Source: Hydractinia symbiolongicarpus (lineage: Eukaryota > Cnidaria > Hydrozoa > Anthoathecata > Hydractiniidae). From it: DNA of 64,000 nt. This document shows positions 1 to 20,100 of the stretch, piece by piece (position 1 is the stretch's first letter; each line of letters begins with the position of its first letter). A model generated the notes under the pieces. The model was not told the DNA's origin. It was given only the letters and a program-made list of their open reading frames with translations, and did no database searches. The position numbers were made by a program, and so were the translations under genes. The DNA lies in assembly GCF_029227915.1 (NCBI RefSeq), contig NC_079886.1:16964501-17028500 (forward strand). The letters are read 5' to 3'.

Positions 1-42
1 TAAACTCCGTTTTTTATTATGTTTTGAAATATTTGTGTCTAG

Positions 43-6223
<6,181 letters not shown>

Positions 6224-6447
6224 TCTGAGTGCTTCTTGTCTTTAAGTATCTTTTCCAGCAAGATTCCTGCTAATTTACACAAAAACTAGCGCGTGTTTAT
6301 AATTCTGCGCTTGTAATAAGAAGATTGTCTAGATTGGACATTCGCAATTCGTCTACTGAAAATTTGCAGTTATAGAAATGTGTTAAAATTCTTTAGAAAA
6401 TATGTACACAACGCTTTTAAGTTAAGCAAACATTGACTAAGCAATCG

Positions 6448-6453
6448 TTTTAT
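6448..6453 (-). promoter_or_regulatory. Polyadenylation signal of the Thr-rich cysteine-domain gene
   Basis: AATAAA on the minus strand, 22 nt after the stop codon. Confidence 0.6.
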
Positions 6454-6474
6454 TAGGTCCTTAAAGTATAGTAG

Positions 6475-9400
6475 TTATTTTTTAGTTAGTATATCAAATC
6501 CTCTGCAGCACATAGCTGGGCAAACTAAACCACATTGTGTTTTGCATATTGTTGGGCATACTGGCTGCGTGGGGACGTATTTAGGAACATACTTGACCAA
6601 GTTACCCCATGAATCAATTGGAGAGCCGTCAAACCTTCGTGTACAGCATTCTGTGTTGCAGGAAGGTGAACAGTTCATTGCACACGCCCGTCTGCAATTG
6701 GAAATACCCACGTTTGATGCTGAGTTCGTGTCTGTGCTTGTAGTTGGATACATTTCAGTTGATGTTTCAGGTATTCCGTCTTCTATTTCTTGTTTAATAT
6801 CTGTTTTCCTGCCTACACTTCTTTGGTTGGCATTTTGTTGTAAAATGGTGTCAAGAGTGCCTCCCATGTCTTCACTTACGTTATGCTCCATTGGAACATT
6901 CAAATTTTGCCGTATGTGCTCATGGGGATAAGTTGGGACAGAATTGCCTGTGTTTGGAAAAGCTTCGTGAAAGTGATTGTCAATTTGTCCTACTATGCTG
7001 CTGTCGTGTAAATCGTTTAAATGCGCCAGTATGGCATCGGGCATTTGCTCTATGGTGTAACCCTTCATTACGCTATCTGTATTCGTGTTGATATGGTGAA
7101 TTTGTTCCATTTGTGGTACTATACTTTCATGCTCGTAATTGTTAGTGGATTGTGGAAGATGAGGTTTTATTGGAGGAAACAAATTATGATCAATATGTAT
7201 TACTGGTTTACTTGGGTAAACATTCACAGCACCGGGAACATGTTCTGATGAGGGTTTATGAATAAAATTCTGAACGTGGCCCTGTGGTTGTCCACCAATC
7301 GGTCCAGGAACATGCTGCTGTGTAGCGGAGTGGTAATAGTTATGTGAACTACTCACAAGTGGTTTTTTAAAGTGTTGGTTTAAAAAGTCACTGTCGTGTA
7401 TATAGTTATCTGTGTTTTCTTGCATTTGAGCCTGTAGACTAAGCAAACATTCTGGAGAATTGCAAGTGATTGTGGGATTGTCATCGACTAGCTTAGGCGG
7501 AATTATTCGGTATTCGCAGCAGTCCATCGAACACCCATGAAAAGCGCATTCTTGTGGACATGGTGGGCGACATGCTGTTGATGATGAAGCTGCGGGAGCA
7601 TTAAAATTATTATGTGGTAGTTGTTGATTGTAGTTCTCGTTCAAGCCTGGATTTTTAAAGTTTTCGTTCGGCGATCCAGAGTTGGCACCAGAGTTTTGAG
7701 ATTCCGGATTTTCATTTGAAGAAGACTCATTCACCTTTTTATTATCTGTCTGTATAAAGCCATCTGTTGTTTTCGTATTTATTGGAGTAGAACCAGGTGA
7801 AGTCGTAGTAGTTGCTTGTATTGTTGTTTTGCTTGCCGCAATTGTGCTAAAGGTTGTAACTGTTGTGCCAGGTTCCGCATTTCCATTTGCTTTTCCAGCG
7901 TTAACTCCTGAAGCTGTTGTCAATGCCACTTCGGTTTTAGCAGTTGGGGTGGGGGGTGCAACTGTTGTTGCCAGTTTCGCACTTCCATCTGTTTCGCCAA
8001 CGTTTTTTTCGGAGTCTTTTGGTGTTACGGCTTTGGTATTGGCAGGTGAGCTGGTGGGTGCAACTGTTGTTGCTGGCTCTGCACTTCCAGTTTTTTTCCC
8101 AGTGTTTCCTCCTGAACCTGTTGGCGTTACACTTTCAGTATTAGCAGATGAGGCGGTGGGTGCAACTTTTGTTGCAGGCTCCGTACTTCCATTTGCTTTT
8201 CCAGTGTTTCCTTCAGAACCTGTTGGCGTTACACCTTTGGTGTAAGAAGATGAGGTGGTAGGTTCAACTGTTGTTGCTAGATCCGCACTTCCAGTTGTTT
8301 TTACAGTGTTTCCTCCTGAACCTGTTGGTGTTACACCTTCAATATCAGCAGATGATGTGGTGGGTGCAACTGTTGTTGTTGGCTCTGCACTTCCAGTTGT
8401 TTTTCCAGTGTTTCCTTCAGAACCTGTTGGCGTTACACCTTCGGTGTCAGAAGATGTGGTGGGTGCAACTGTTGTTGCTAGCTCCGCACTTCCAGTTGTC
8501 TCTCCAGTTGCTTGACCTGTGGTTGTTGGTGTTGTTACATGCCCTGATACAAAAGATTTATTTTGACTGGTTTTATGTTTTCTTTTTGAGTAGATGAAAA
8601 ATAAAAAATACAATAAAAATTGAAGATTTTTTTTCTTTCGTAATACTTTGCGGATGATGGGAAAAGAATCTCTTGAAACATCGCCTACTAAACATGCTCA
8701 AGAAGTGATAAACCTTCAATACTTATGCATTAAAAGTTGTATTCTTACCAGACGTTGGAGATACCGTAGCCTCTACTTCGGTCACAACTATACAAGATAT
8801 ATAAACATGATCAAATAACTATTATCACGGAAGATAAGGGAACGCTTTACACGTTTTTTATAAGGAACCGAGTTGCCTAAGGTCCCAGCATCAATTTTGG
8901 CCTAAAAATTTGTGACAGAAAAGACGTACTAAGCAACTCACTGGTAACAGAAAGAATATACAAACGAACGTAATTAAGAATAAAACAATGAACTCAATAT
9001 GGTCCTTAACATATGAAAAAAAATCGAAATTTCCAGCAGTCCCTACTATTTCCCCTTCAAGTTGCATGCACAGCAACTGTCCTAAAGTTCCCCTGTTAGC
9101 AACTACTTTGAGGCTCCGAATCCCATTTTTTTCTTAGCAACTCCCCCTTGAAATGAAGATTTAAGTTGCTTATAAAGAAGTAAACGTGTATATCAAAAGT
9201 ATCTAAATGAAGCATTTGCCTGTTATAATACCAAGGGTTTAGTTTTACCACTTTTCGTTTAAAAACTTATTTATAAGCATGGGTTATGCATCGGCAAAGT
9301 TTTCCAATAATTTAGCGAAAATTTATCCCCGTTAATGTGTCGCAACACTCGTATTCGCTAAATTAGCTAAAGATTTTTTTCCCGGAATTTTGAATTTTTT

Positions 9401-9483
9401 ATGTTTCTTTTCTTCTGACTCACCTAGCATCTTTAATAAATCAGCCAAGCTTTCTTCAAAAGTCAATTTTTTTATTTTTTTCC
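6475..9483 (-). CDS. Secreted Thr/Ser-rich protein with three minicollagen-type cysteine domains (5' exon unresolved)
   Basis: Three exons join in phase 1: 9424-9483, 8750-8788 and the large exon 6475-8543 (688 codons plus stop). The first encodes a Lys-rich piece (GKKIKKLTFEESLADLLKML). The large exon begins with at least six degenerate ~35-residue repeats rich in Thr, Ser, Gly and Pro (GSAEPATTVAPTTSS-type), likely heavily O-glycosylated. An Asn/Gln/His-rich region follows. It carries three cysteine domains: a variant one (CRPPCPQECAFHGCSMDCC, near 7520-7575) and two canonical C-x3-C-x3-C-x3-C-x3-CC domains at the C-terminus (CRRACAMNCSPSCNTECC; CPTICKTQCGLVCPAMCC). In cnidarians such domains form disulfide networks in nematocyst capsule walls. 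There is no Gly-X-Y collagen stretch. AATAAA lies just downstream on the minus strand at 6448-6453. The signal-peptide exon was not firmly found. One weak candidate starts with ATG near 9655 and would need a GC donor. Confidence 0.8.
8260..8543 (-). repeat. Start of the Thr/Ser-rich coding repeats (continuing to about 7860)
   Basis: In-frame imperfect repeats of about 105 bp encode units of the type GSAEPATTVAPTTSS followed by GVTPTGSGGNTGK. The repeat decays towards the C-terminal side. Antisense frames across this stretch stay open only because of the repeat composition. Confidence 0.75.
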
Positions 9484-10645
9484 CTGAGCTTGCATATAAA
9501 GAAGGATTTTAAATGACACAAAAGTGCAAGCAGAAAACGTTTTTTGCTTAATGAATACTAAAAAATTTTAGGTATTTTATTGCCTGGTGCGATAATAGTG
9601 AGAGATGGATTGATGAAAAACACATTCACAGTGGAAAATAGCGTGATTTTTGCCATTGGACAGCATTGACAGCTATCTGTCGTTGACTTGACGTGGTCAT
9701 TAAATGTTTCTTGTGATTGTTGACGTTTATGCCCAATAGAGTGAAAAATTGAAATTATTTTCCATTATTCTTTCTGACTGAAAAAATATATCCATAAGCA
9801 ATTTCAAACGGTTTTTGGATGTTAAAATTTACAACCATCTAAATTTATTGATTAGAATTGTTCTTATAGTAACTAAAGAAAGTGGAAAAAAATTGAAGGG
9901 AAGTCCATGATAAGGGTGTCTCAAGTTTATATGAAATTAATTTTCTATAGCATTTTCCCGCAAGGTAAGTGCGCGAATTGAGCTTAATTCACGCGATTTT
10001 TTTATGTAAACTGTATAGTTATGTTTTTCCTCGCGTAAAGTCTCGCGAAAAAACGCTTTGCGCGTAAGTTTCATACTAAATTTTACGCAAGAACAAACTT
10101 ATTTGCGCAAATGCGAAAAAATTTGTATTAGCGAAAATTTGTATGAATAAGGTTAACCGAAATTGCAAAAATAAAATTGATCCAACAATCTACAACAATA
10201 GCGAAACTTCCACGCTTTAAAACAACCTTAGAAATTCACCTCTAAAATATATTTTAATCTTTTAGACGCGTATTTGAAATGCGCAAAAAAAACTACCAAC
10301 TTTAAATAATAAATAAATGGGTCCTAAATTTTAGCAAAATTCACTAAACTATCCTAAAGCATTCATTCGGGAATGGATATGATCGCGAAAAAAATTTCAG
10401 CAAATAATGCTCTATCTTAGTTTCTACTTATTTTTATGATAAACTATGTAAAATGCGTTTTGAGATTGCCTCCTTGAAATCTTTAGGGTTAATTTTCGAT
10501 GCAGTGGTAATTGAAAGTTCAAAAAAGTTGATATGCATAAAATCTATTATTTTGCCTCACTCGGGAAGTTATGTTTCATAATGATCCTGATCTTTTTCAT
10601 TCGCCAAAGTAAAGTACTTCAAGTAATTTGTCTACAAAACGTTTC
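9484..10645. other. Intergenic or 5' intron region, no firm gene
   Basis: AT-rich. It should hold the missing first exon of the Thr-rich gene. From about 9960 to 10140 it is unusually rich in CGCGAA / GCGCAA words, resembling the termini of the transposon at 42-49 kb and suggesting a decayed element. No convincing exon was found. Confidence 0.4.
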
Positions 10646-10651
10646 TTTATT
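10646..10651 (-). promoter_or_regulatory. Polyadenylation signal overlapping the stop codon
   Basis: The minus strand reads TGAATAAAG: the last base of the TGA stop is the first A of AATAAA. If used, the 3' UTR would be only a few tens of bases. Confidence 0.55.
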
Positions 10652-11165
10652 CAAAAAAAATAGGGACGATATGTCGTACCTTTTTCAAGATATATTTCTG
10701 GACCGCGTATAATTTGAATTTTTGGCTTTGCTTTCGGACTTCTCTTGGAAGCCATGGTTATGGCAGATAAAGATGGATCAATTGCGTAAGGCATTTCGGT
10801 GGCATAATCTTGCTGTTTTGTGTTATCTTTTGGATCTTCTGAACTAGTTTGATCTTTGGAACACCATCCAACATTAACATAGGCAGATATCTTTAATTTT
10901 TGTAGCGCGGCGTTGCTCAGGTCTTGGTCTTTCGGGAGCTTGAGCAAATACTCGATTCTAGCGTCTTTCATCGGGTTGTCGATAACTTGTTTCGTTACGA
11001 ACTTTGACGGTTTGCTGGACGTGTCAAAAACATTGATAACCATGCAAGAACCATCCGGTATTTGGTCTGGGAATACTTGAGGATAATTAATTCTACCTTC
11101 TATTTGAGCTGGGCGCGAGGAATCCTGTGAAGTGTCACCTGCTGCCCCACTTCCGTTTGGATTAT
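10651..11165 (-). CDS. Array unit 14: terminal domain exon with stop
   Basis: Same domain (ITMASK, private Gln in KIQIIRG), but after YLEKG it does not splice. The frame continues TTYRPYFF and stops with TGA at 10651-10653. Array homology ends exactly where the other copies have their donor. Closing the gene here needs no further exon. Confidence 0.8.
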
Positions 11166-14100
11166 CTGATGATACGAAAAGGAAGGTTATGTTTAAGTTT
11201 TAGAGGTTGAGAGTTGCGGGTGCTATCGGCAAGGATGTTGTTAATAACGTTTTATGAAGGTGCGTTTTATAAAAATAGCACCAAAAATTAAAAAACTTAA
11301 AGGAAAACGTAAAGAGAGGATCGAAACAAATTTATCTGTTTTCAGAGCTTCCCAATATGTGCTACTGAACAGGAGTAATCAAGGCGTTAGATACACAAAA
11401 TATTTCAAATGGGCTTAGGAACTTCTTCCACGGGTAATATTTTGATCGCAAAAATTCTGCTAAAGCGGAATTTTAGTAAAAAAATTTCAAAATAAAATTC
11501 TGCAAAAAAAGAGCTCGCTTTTTCACAAATCAAAACAAAAAATCAAATTTCGATACGTGACAACAAGTTATCTATTTTCAAATCTATCTCATCGTTAACA
11601 GATTTAACGAAGAAGTTTGCAAGACTATAGATACAGTTGTCTATTGTTTACTGTTCTCTATTTTCTTCGACTTGCGTACGAGAAATTAACAAATTGGTAT
11701 TCTATCTTTCCGTTTAAATGAAATAAACAATAAAATTTTGTGACAAAACGGGCAATAAAATGTCGCGATTTATTCTGTTTCTTAACCATTTGTTTATCAG
11801 TCTATTTTCTCGAAGCTATTACACTTTACAAGGTTTCTGCAGGAGACGTGTTGCAGTATAGGGTGGACACCATCGCTTAAGATTTTTTCATACGCTATGG
11901 CTCTATTATCAATTTATGTGGCAATTGATTGGACAGGAACCTGTTCTCTTTTCGATTTCAAAGACAAGTTGAAATATCTCTAATCGGCAGACGATAATAC
12001 ATTTACAAGTTTTAGCTGGGTATAAAAGTATCGTTTTCTTACCTGTCTGCGTTGAAGAAGTTGGAGAAACGCTACCAGAATTAAGATTTGTTGGAGACAA
12101 GGTGGCCTTCATATCTTTTGTAACTATAGTAAAACATAAACGCGTGTTATCTCATGTGCCCTTGGATCGTCTAGTCGCAGAAAGTTAAAAGAAAGGCACA
12201 TTCTTTGGCGGCTTTACCGCTTTTCAGTCGGCTTTTGTTTAGATTGCAAGAGCGTTGAATTGAATTACCTTTTTCAAGATATATTTCTGGACCGCGTATA
12301 ATTCGAATTTTTGGCTTTGCTTTCGGACTTCTCTTGGAAGCCATGGTTATGGCAGATAAAGATGGATCAATTGCGTAAGGCATTTCGGTGGCATAATCTT
12401 GCTGTTTTGTGTTATCTTTTGGATCTTCTGAACTAGTTTGATCTTTGGAACACCATCCAACATTAACATAGGCAGATATCTTTAATTTTTGTAGCGCGGC
12501 GTTGCTCAGGTCTTGGTCTTTCGGGAGCTTGAGCAAATACTCGATTCTAGCGTCTTTCATCGGGTTGTCGATAACTTGTTTCGTTACGAACTTTAACGGT
12601 TTGCTGGACGTGTCAAAAACATTGATAACCATGCAAGAACCATCCGGTATTTGGTCTGGGAATACTTGAGGATAATTAATTCTACCTTCTATTTGAGCTG
12701 GGCGCGAGGAATCCTGTGAAGTGTCACCTGCTGCCCCACTTCCGTTTGGATTATCTGATGATACGAAAAGGAAGGTTATGTTTAAGTTTTAGAGGTTGAG
12801 AGTTGCGGGTGCTATCGGCAAGGATGTTGTTAATAACGTTTTATGAAGGTGCGTTTTATAAAAATAGCACCAAAAATTAAAAAACTTAAAGGAAAACGTA
12901 AAGAGAGGATCGAAACAAATTTATCTGTTTTCAGAGCTTCCCAATATGTGCTACTGAACAGGAGTAATCAAGGCGTTAGATACACAAAATATTTCAAATG
13001 GGCTTAGGAACTTCTTCCACGGGTAATATTTTGATCGCAAAAATTCTGCTAAAGCGGAATTTTAGTAAAAAAATTTCAAAATAAAATTCTGCAAAAAAAG
13101 AGCTCGCTTTTTCACAAATCAAAACAAAAAATCAAATTTCGATACGTGACAACAAGTTATCTATTTTCAAATCTATCTCATCGTTAACAGATTTAACGAA
13201 GAAGTTTGCAAGACTATAGATACAGTTGTCTATTGTTTACTGTTCTCTATTTTCTTCGACTTGCGTACGAGAAATTAACAAATTGGTATTCTATCTTTCC
13301 GTTTAAATGAAATAAACAATAAAATTTTGTGACAAAACGGGCAATAAAATGTCGCGATTTATTCTGTTTCTTAACCATTTGTTTATCAGTCTATTTTCTC
13401 GAAGCTATTACACTTTACAAGGTTTCTGCAGGAGACGTGTTGCAGTATAGGGTGGACACTATCGCTTAAGATTTTTTCATACGCTATGGCTCTATTATCA
13501 ATTTATGTGGCAATTGATTGGACAGGAACCTGTTCTCTTTTCGATTTCAAAGACAAGTTGAAATATCTCTAATCGGCAGACGATAATACATTTACAAGTT
13601 TTAGCTGGGTATAAAAGTATCGTTTTCTTACCTGTCTGCGTTGAAGAAGTTGGAGAAACGCTACCAGAATTAAGATTTGTTGGAGACAAGGTGGCCTTCA
13701 TATCTTTTGTAACTATAGTAAAACATAAACGCGTGTTATCTCATGTGCCCTTGGATCGTCTAGTCGCAGAAAGTTAAAAGAAAGGCACATTCTTTGGCGG
13801 TTTTACCGCTTTTCAGTCGGCTTTTGTTTAGATTGCAAGAGCGTTGAATTGAATTACCTTTTTCAAGATATATTTCTGGACCGCGTATAATTCGAATTTT
13901 TGGCTTTGCTTTCGGACTTCTCTTGGAAGCCATGGTTATGGCAGATAAAGATGGATCAATTGCGTAAGGCATTTCGGTGGCATAATCTTGCTGTTTTGTG
14001 TTATCTTTTGGATCTTCTGAACTAGTTTGATCTTTGGAACACCATCCAACATTAACATAGGCAGATATCTTTAATTTTTGTAGCGCGGCGTTGCTCAGGT

Positions 14101-17100
14101 CTTGGTCTTTCGGGAGCTTGAGCAAATACTCGATTCTAGCGTCTTTCATCGGGTTGTCGATAACTTGTTTCGTTACGAACTTTGACGGTTTGCTGGACGT
14201 GTCAAAAACATTGATAACCATGCAAGAACCATCCGGTATTTGGTCTGGGAATACTTGAGGATAATTAATTCTACCTTCTATTTGAGCTGGGCGCGAGGAA
14301 TCCTGTGAAGTGTCACCTGCTGCCCCACTTCCGTTTGGATTATCTGATGATACGAAAAGGAAGGTTATGTTTTAGTTTTAGAGGTTGAGAGTTGCGGGTG
14401 CTATCGGCAAGGATGTTGTTAATAACGTTTTATGAAGGTGCGTTTTATAAAAATAGCACCAAAAATTAAAAAACTTAAAGGAAAACGTAAAGAGAGGATC
14501 GAAACAAATTTATCTGTTTTCAGAGCTTCCCAATATGTGCTACTGAACAGGAGTAATCAAGGCGTTAGATACACAAAATATTTCAAATGAGCTTAGGAAC
14601 TTCTTCCACGGGTAATATTTTGATCGCAAAAATTCTGCTAAAGCGGAATTTTAGTAAAAAAATTTCAAAATAAAATTCTGCAAAAAAAGAGCTCGCTTTT
14701 TCACAAATCAAAACAAAAAATCAAATTTCGATACGTGACAACAAGTTATCTATTTTCAAATCTATCTCATCGTTAACAGATTTAACGAAGAAGTTTGCAA
14801 GACTATAGATACAGTTGTCTATTGTTTACTGTTCTCTATTTTCTTCGACTTGCGTACGAGAAATTAACAAATTGGTATTCTATCTTTCCGTTTAAATGAA
14901 ATAAACAATAAAATTTTGTGACAAAACGGGCAATAAAATGTCGCGATTTATTCTGTTTCTTAACCATTTGTTTATCAGTCTCTTTTCTCGAAGTTATTAC
15001 GCTTTACAAAGTTCCTGCAGGAGACGTGTTGCAGTATAAGGCGGACACCATCGTTTAAGATTTTTTCATACGCTATGGCTCTATTATCAATTTATGTGGC
15101 AATTGATTGGACAGGAACCTGTTCTCTTTTCGATTTCAAAGACCAGTTGAAATATCTCTAATCGGCAGACGATAATTCATTTACAAGTTTTAGCTGGGTA
15201 TAAAAGTATCGTTTTCTTACCTGTCTGCGTTGAAGAAGTTGGAGAAACGCTACCAGAATTAAGATTTGTTGGAGACAAGGTGGCCTTCATATCTTTTGTA
15301 ACTATAGTAAAACATAAATGCGTGTTATCTCATGTGCCCTTGGATCGTTTAGTCGCAGAAAGTTAAAAGAAAGGCACATTCTTTGGCGGTTTTACCGCTT
15401 TTCAGTCGGCTTTGGTTTAGATTGCAAGAGCGTTGAATTGAATTACCTTTTTCAAGATATATTTCTGGACCGCGTATAATTCGAATTTTTGGCTTTGCTT
15501 TCGGACTTCTCTTGGAAGTCATGGTTATGGCAGATAAAGATGGATCAATTGCGTAAGGCATTTCGGTGGCATAATCTTGCTGTTTTGTGTTATCTTTTGG
15601 ATCTTCTGAACTAGTTTGATCTTTGGAACACCATCCAACATTAACATAGGCAGATATCTTTAATTTTTGTAGCGCGGCGTTGCTCAGGTCTTGGTCTTTC
15701 GGGAGCTTGAGCAAATACTCGATTCTAGCGTCTTTCATCGGGTTGTCGATAACTTGTTTCGTTACGTACTTTGACGGTTTGCTGGACGTGTCAAAAACAT
15801 TGATAACCATGCAAGAACCATCCGGTATTTGGTCTGGGAATACTTGAGGATAATTAATTCTACCTTCTATTTGAGCTGGGCGCGAGGAATCCTGTGAAGT
15901 GTCACCTGCTGCCCCACTTCCGTTTGGATTATCTGATGATACGAAAAGGAAGGTTATGTTTTAGTTTTAGAGGTTGAGAGTTGCGGGTGCTATCGGCAAG
16001 GATGTTGTTAATAACGTTTTATGAAGGTGCGTTTTATAAAAATAGCACCAAAAATTAAAAAACTTAAAGGAAAACGTAAAGAGAGGATCGAAACAAATTT
16101 ATCTGTTTTCAGAGCTTCCCAATATGTGCTACTGAACAGGAGTAATCAAGGCGTTAGATACACAAAATATTTCAAATGAGCTTAGGAACTTCTTCCACGG
16201 GTAATATTTTGATCGCAAAAATTCTGCTAAAGCGGAATTTTAGTAAAAAAATTTCAAAATAAAATTCTGCAAAAAAAGAGCTCGCTTTTTCACAAATCAA
16301 AACAAAAAATCAAATTTCGATACGTGACAACAAGTTATCTATTTTCAAATCTATCTCATCGTTAACAGATTTAACGAAGAAGTTTGCAAGACTATAGATA
16401 CAGTTGTCTATTGTTTACTGTTCTCTATTTTCTTCGACTTGCGTACGAGAAATTAACAAATTGGTATTCTATCTTTCCGTTTAAATGAAATAAACAATAA
16501 AATTTTGTGACAAAACGGGCAATAAAATGTCGCGATTTATTCTGTTTCTTAACCATTTGTTTATCAGTCTCTTTTCTCGAAGTTATTACGCTTTACAAAG
16601 TTCCTGCAGGAGACGTGTTGCAGTATAAGGCGGACACCATCGTTTAAGATTTTTTCATACGCTATGGCTCTATTATCAATTTATGTGGCAATTGATTGGA
16701 CAGGAACCTGTTCTCTTTTCGATTTCAAAGACCAGTTGAAATATCTCTAATCGGCAGACGATAATTCATTTACAAGTTTTAGCTGGGTATAAAAGTATCG
16801 TTTTCTTACCTGTCTGCGTTGAAGAAGTTGGAGAAACGCTACCAGAATTAAGATTTGTTGGAGACAAGGTGGCCTTCATATCTTTTGTAACTATAGTAAA
16901 ACATAAACGCGTGTTATCTCATGTGCCCTTGGATCGTTTAGTCGCAGAAAGTTAAAAGAAAGGCACATTCTTTGGCGGTTTTACCGCTTTTCAGTCGGCT
17001 TTGGTTTAGATTGCAAGAGCGTTGAATTGAATTACCTTTTTCAAGATATATTTCTGGACCGCGTATAATTCGAATTTTTGGCTTTGCTTTCGGACTTCTC

Positions 17101-20100
17101 TTGGAAGTCATGGTTATGGCAGATAAAGATGGATCAATTGCGTAAGGCATTTCGGTGGCATAATCTTGCTGTTTTGTGTTATCTTTTGGATCTTCTGAAC
17201 TAGTTTGATCTTTGGAACACCATCCAACATTAACATAGGCAGATATCTTTAATTTTTGTAGCGCGGCGTTGCTCAGGTCTTGGTCTTTCGGGAGCTTGAG
17301 CAAATACTCGATTCTAGCGTCTTTCATCGGGTTGTCGATAACTTGTTTCGTTACGAACTTTGACGGTTTGCTGGACGTGTCAAAAACATTGATAACCATG
17401 CAAGAACCATCCGGTATTTGGTCTGGGAATACTTGAGGATAATTAATTCTACCTTCTATTTGAGCTGGGCGCGAGGAATCCTGTGAAGTGTCACCTGCTG
17501 CCCCACTTCCGTTTGGATTATCTGATGATACGAAAAGGAAGGTTATGTTATAGTTTTAGAGGTTGAGAGTTGCGGGTGCTATCGGCAAGGATGTTGTTAA
17601 TAACGTTTTATGAAGGTGCGTTTTATAAAAATAGCACCAAAAATTAAAAAACTTAAAGGAAAACGTAAAGAGAGGATCGAAACAAATTTATCTGTTTTCA
17701 GAGCTTCCCAATATGTGCTACTGAACAGGAGTAATCAAGGCGTTAGATACACAAAATATTTCAAATGAGCTTAGGAACTTCTTCCACGGGTAATATTTTG
17801 ATCGCAAAAATTCTGCTAAAGCGGAATTTTAGTAAAAAAATTTCAAAATAAAATTCTGCAAAAAAAGAGCTCGCTTTTTCACAAATCAAAACAAAAAATC
17901 AAATTTCGATACGTGACAACAAGTTATCTATTTTCAAATCTATCTCATCGTTAACAGATTTAACGAAGAAGTTTGCAAGACTATAGATACAGTTGTCTAT
18001 TGTTTACTGTTCTCTATTTTCTTCGACTTGCGTACGAGAAATTAACAAATTGGTATTCTATCTTTCCGTTTAAATGAAATAAACAATAAAATTTTGTGAC
18101 AAAACGGGCAATAAAATGTCGCGATTTATTCTGTTTCTTAACCATTTGTTTATCAGTCTCTTTTCTCGAAGTTATTACGCTTTACAAAGTTCCTGCAGGA
18201 GACGTGTTGCAGTATAAGGCGGACACCATCGTTTAAGATTTTTTCATACGCTATGGCTCTATTATCAATTTATGTGGCAATTGATTGGACAGGAACCTGT
18301 TCTCTTTTCGATTTCAAAGACCAGTTGAAATATCTCTAATCGGCAGACGATAATTCATTTACAAGTTTTAGCTGGGTATAAAAGTATCGTTTTCTTACCT
18401 GTCTGCGTTGAAGAAGTTGGAGAAACGCTACCAGAATTAAGATTTGTTGGAGACAAGGTGGCCTTCATATCTTTTGTAACTATAGTAAAACATAAACGCG
18501 TGTTATCTCATGTGCCCTTGGATCGTTTAGTCGCAGAAAGTTAAAAGAAAGGCACATTCTTTGGCGGTTTTACCGCTTTTCAGTCGGCTTTGGTTTAGAT
18601 TGCAAGAGCGTTGAATTGAATTACCTTTTTCAAGATATATTTCTGGACCGCGTATAATTCGAATTTTTGGCTTTGCTTTCGGACTTCTCTTGGAAGTCAT
18701 GGTTATGGCAGATAAAGATGGATCAATTGCGTAAGGCATTTCGGTGGCATAATCTTGCTGTTTTGTGTTATCTTTTGGATCTTCTGAACTAGTTTGATCT
18801 TTGGAACACCATCCAACATTAACATAGGCAGATATCTTTAATTTTTGTAGCGCGGCGTTGCTCAGGTCTTGGTCTTTCGGGAGCTTGAGCAAATACTCGA
18901 TTCTAGCGTCTTTCATCGGGTTGTCGATAACTTGTTTCGTTACGAACTTTGACGGTTTGCTGGACGTGTCAAAAACATTGATAACCATGCAAGAACCATC
19001 CGGTATTTGGTCTGGGAATACTTGAGGATAATTAATTCTACCTTCTATTTGAGCTGGGCGCGAGGAATCCTGTGAAGTGTCACCTGCTGCCCCACTTCCG
19101 TTTGGATTATCTGATGATACGAAAAGGAAGGTTATGTTTTAGTTTTAGAGGTTGAGAGTTGCGGGTGCTATCGGCAAGGATGTTGTTAATAACGTTTTAT
19201 GAAGGTGCGTTTTATAAAAATAGCACCAAAAATTAAAAAACTTAAAGGAAAACGTAAAGAGAGGATCGAAACAAATTTATCTGTTTTCAGAGCTTCCCAA
19301 TATGTGCTACTGAACAGGAGTAATCAAGGCGTTAGATACACAAAATATTTCAAATGAGCTTAGGAACTTCTTCCACGGGTAATATTTTGATCGCAAAAAT
19401 TCTGCTAAAGCGGAATTTTAGTAAAAAAATTTCAAAATAAAATTCTGCAAAAAAAGAGCTCGCTTTTTCACAAATCAAAACAAAAAATCAAATTTCGATA
19501 CGTGACAACAAGTTATCTATTTTCAAATCTATCTCATCGTTAACAGATTTAACGAAGAAGTTTGCAAGACTATAGATACAGTTGTCTATTGTTTACTGTT
19601 CTCTATTTTCTTCGACTTGCGTACGAGAAATTAACAAATTGGTATTCTATCTTTCCGTTTAAATGAAATAAACAATAAAATTTTGTGACAAAACGGGCAA
19701 TAAAATGTCGCGATTTATTCTGTTTCTTAACCATTTGTTTATCAGTCTCTTTTCTCGAAGTTATTACGCTTTACAAAGTTCCTGCAGGAGACGTGTTGCA
19801 GTATAAGGCGGACACCATCGTTTAAGATTTTTTCATACGCTATGGCTCTATTATCAATTTATGTGGCAATTGATTGGACAGGAACCTGTTCTCTTTTCGA
19901 TTTCAAAGACCAGTTGAAATATCTCTAATCGGCAGACGATAATTCATTTACAAGTTTTAGCTGGGTATAAAAGTATCGTTTTCTTACCTGTCTGCGTTGA
20001 AGAAGTTGGAGAAACGCTACCAGAATTAAGATTTGTTGGAGACAAGGTGGCCTTCATATCTTTTGTAACTATAGTAAAACATAAACGCGTGTTATCTCAT

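Noticed and set aside
7829-8597. Several plus-strand open frames with Val/Gly-rich or Leu-rich translations
   Set aside because: Mirror images of the Thr/Ser/Gly coding repeat; the minus frame has cysteine domains, splice sites and a poly(A) signal.
8891-9076. Minus-strand frame with a hydrophobic stretch (FIVLFLITFVCIFFLLPVS) as first exon of the Thr-rich gene
   Set aside because: Its only good donor (CCA|GTGAGT) is phase 0 and would break the phase-1 chain; it also lies between exons already joined in frame.
9928-9964. Plus-strand signal-like start MKLIFYSIFPQ with a GTAAGT donor
   Set aside because: Very short and no plus-strand exon follows that could use it before the minus-strand array.
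11909-12112. Independent 67-codon gene in the linker region
   Set aside because: The frame is explained by the 81-nt linker exon read through its donor into the intron.
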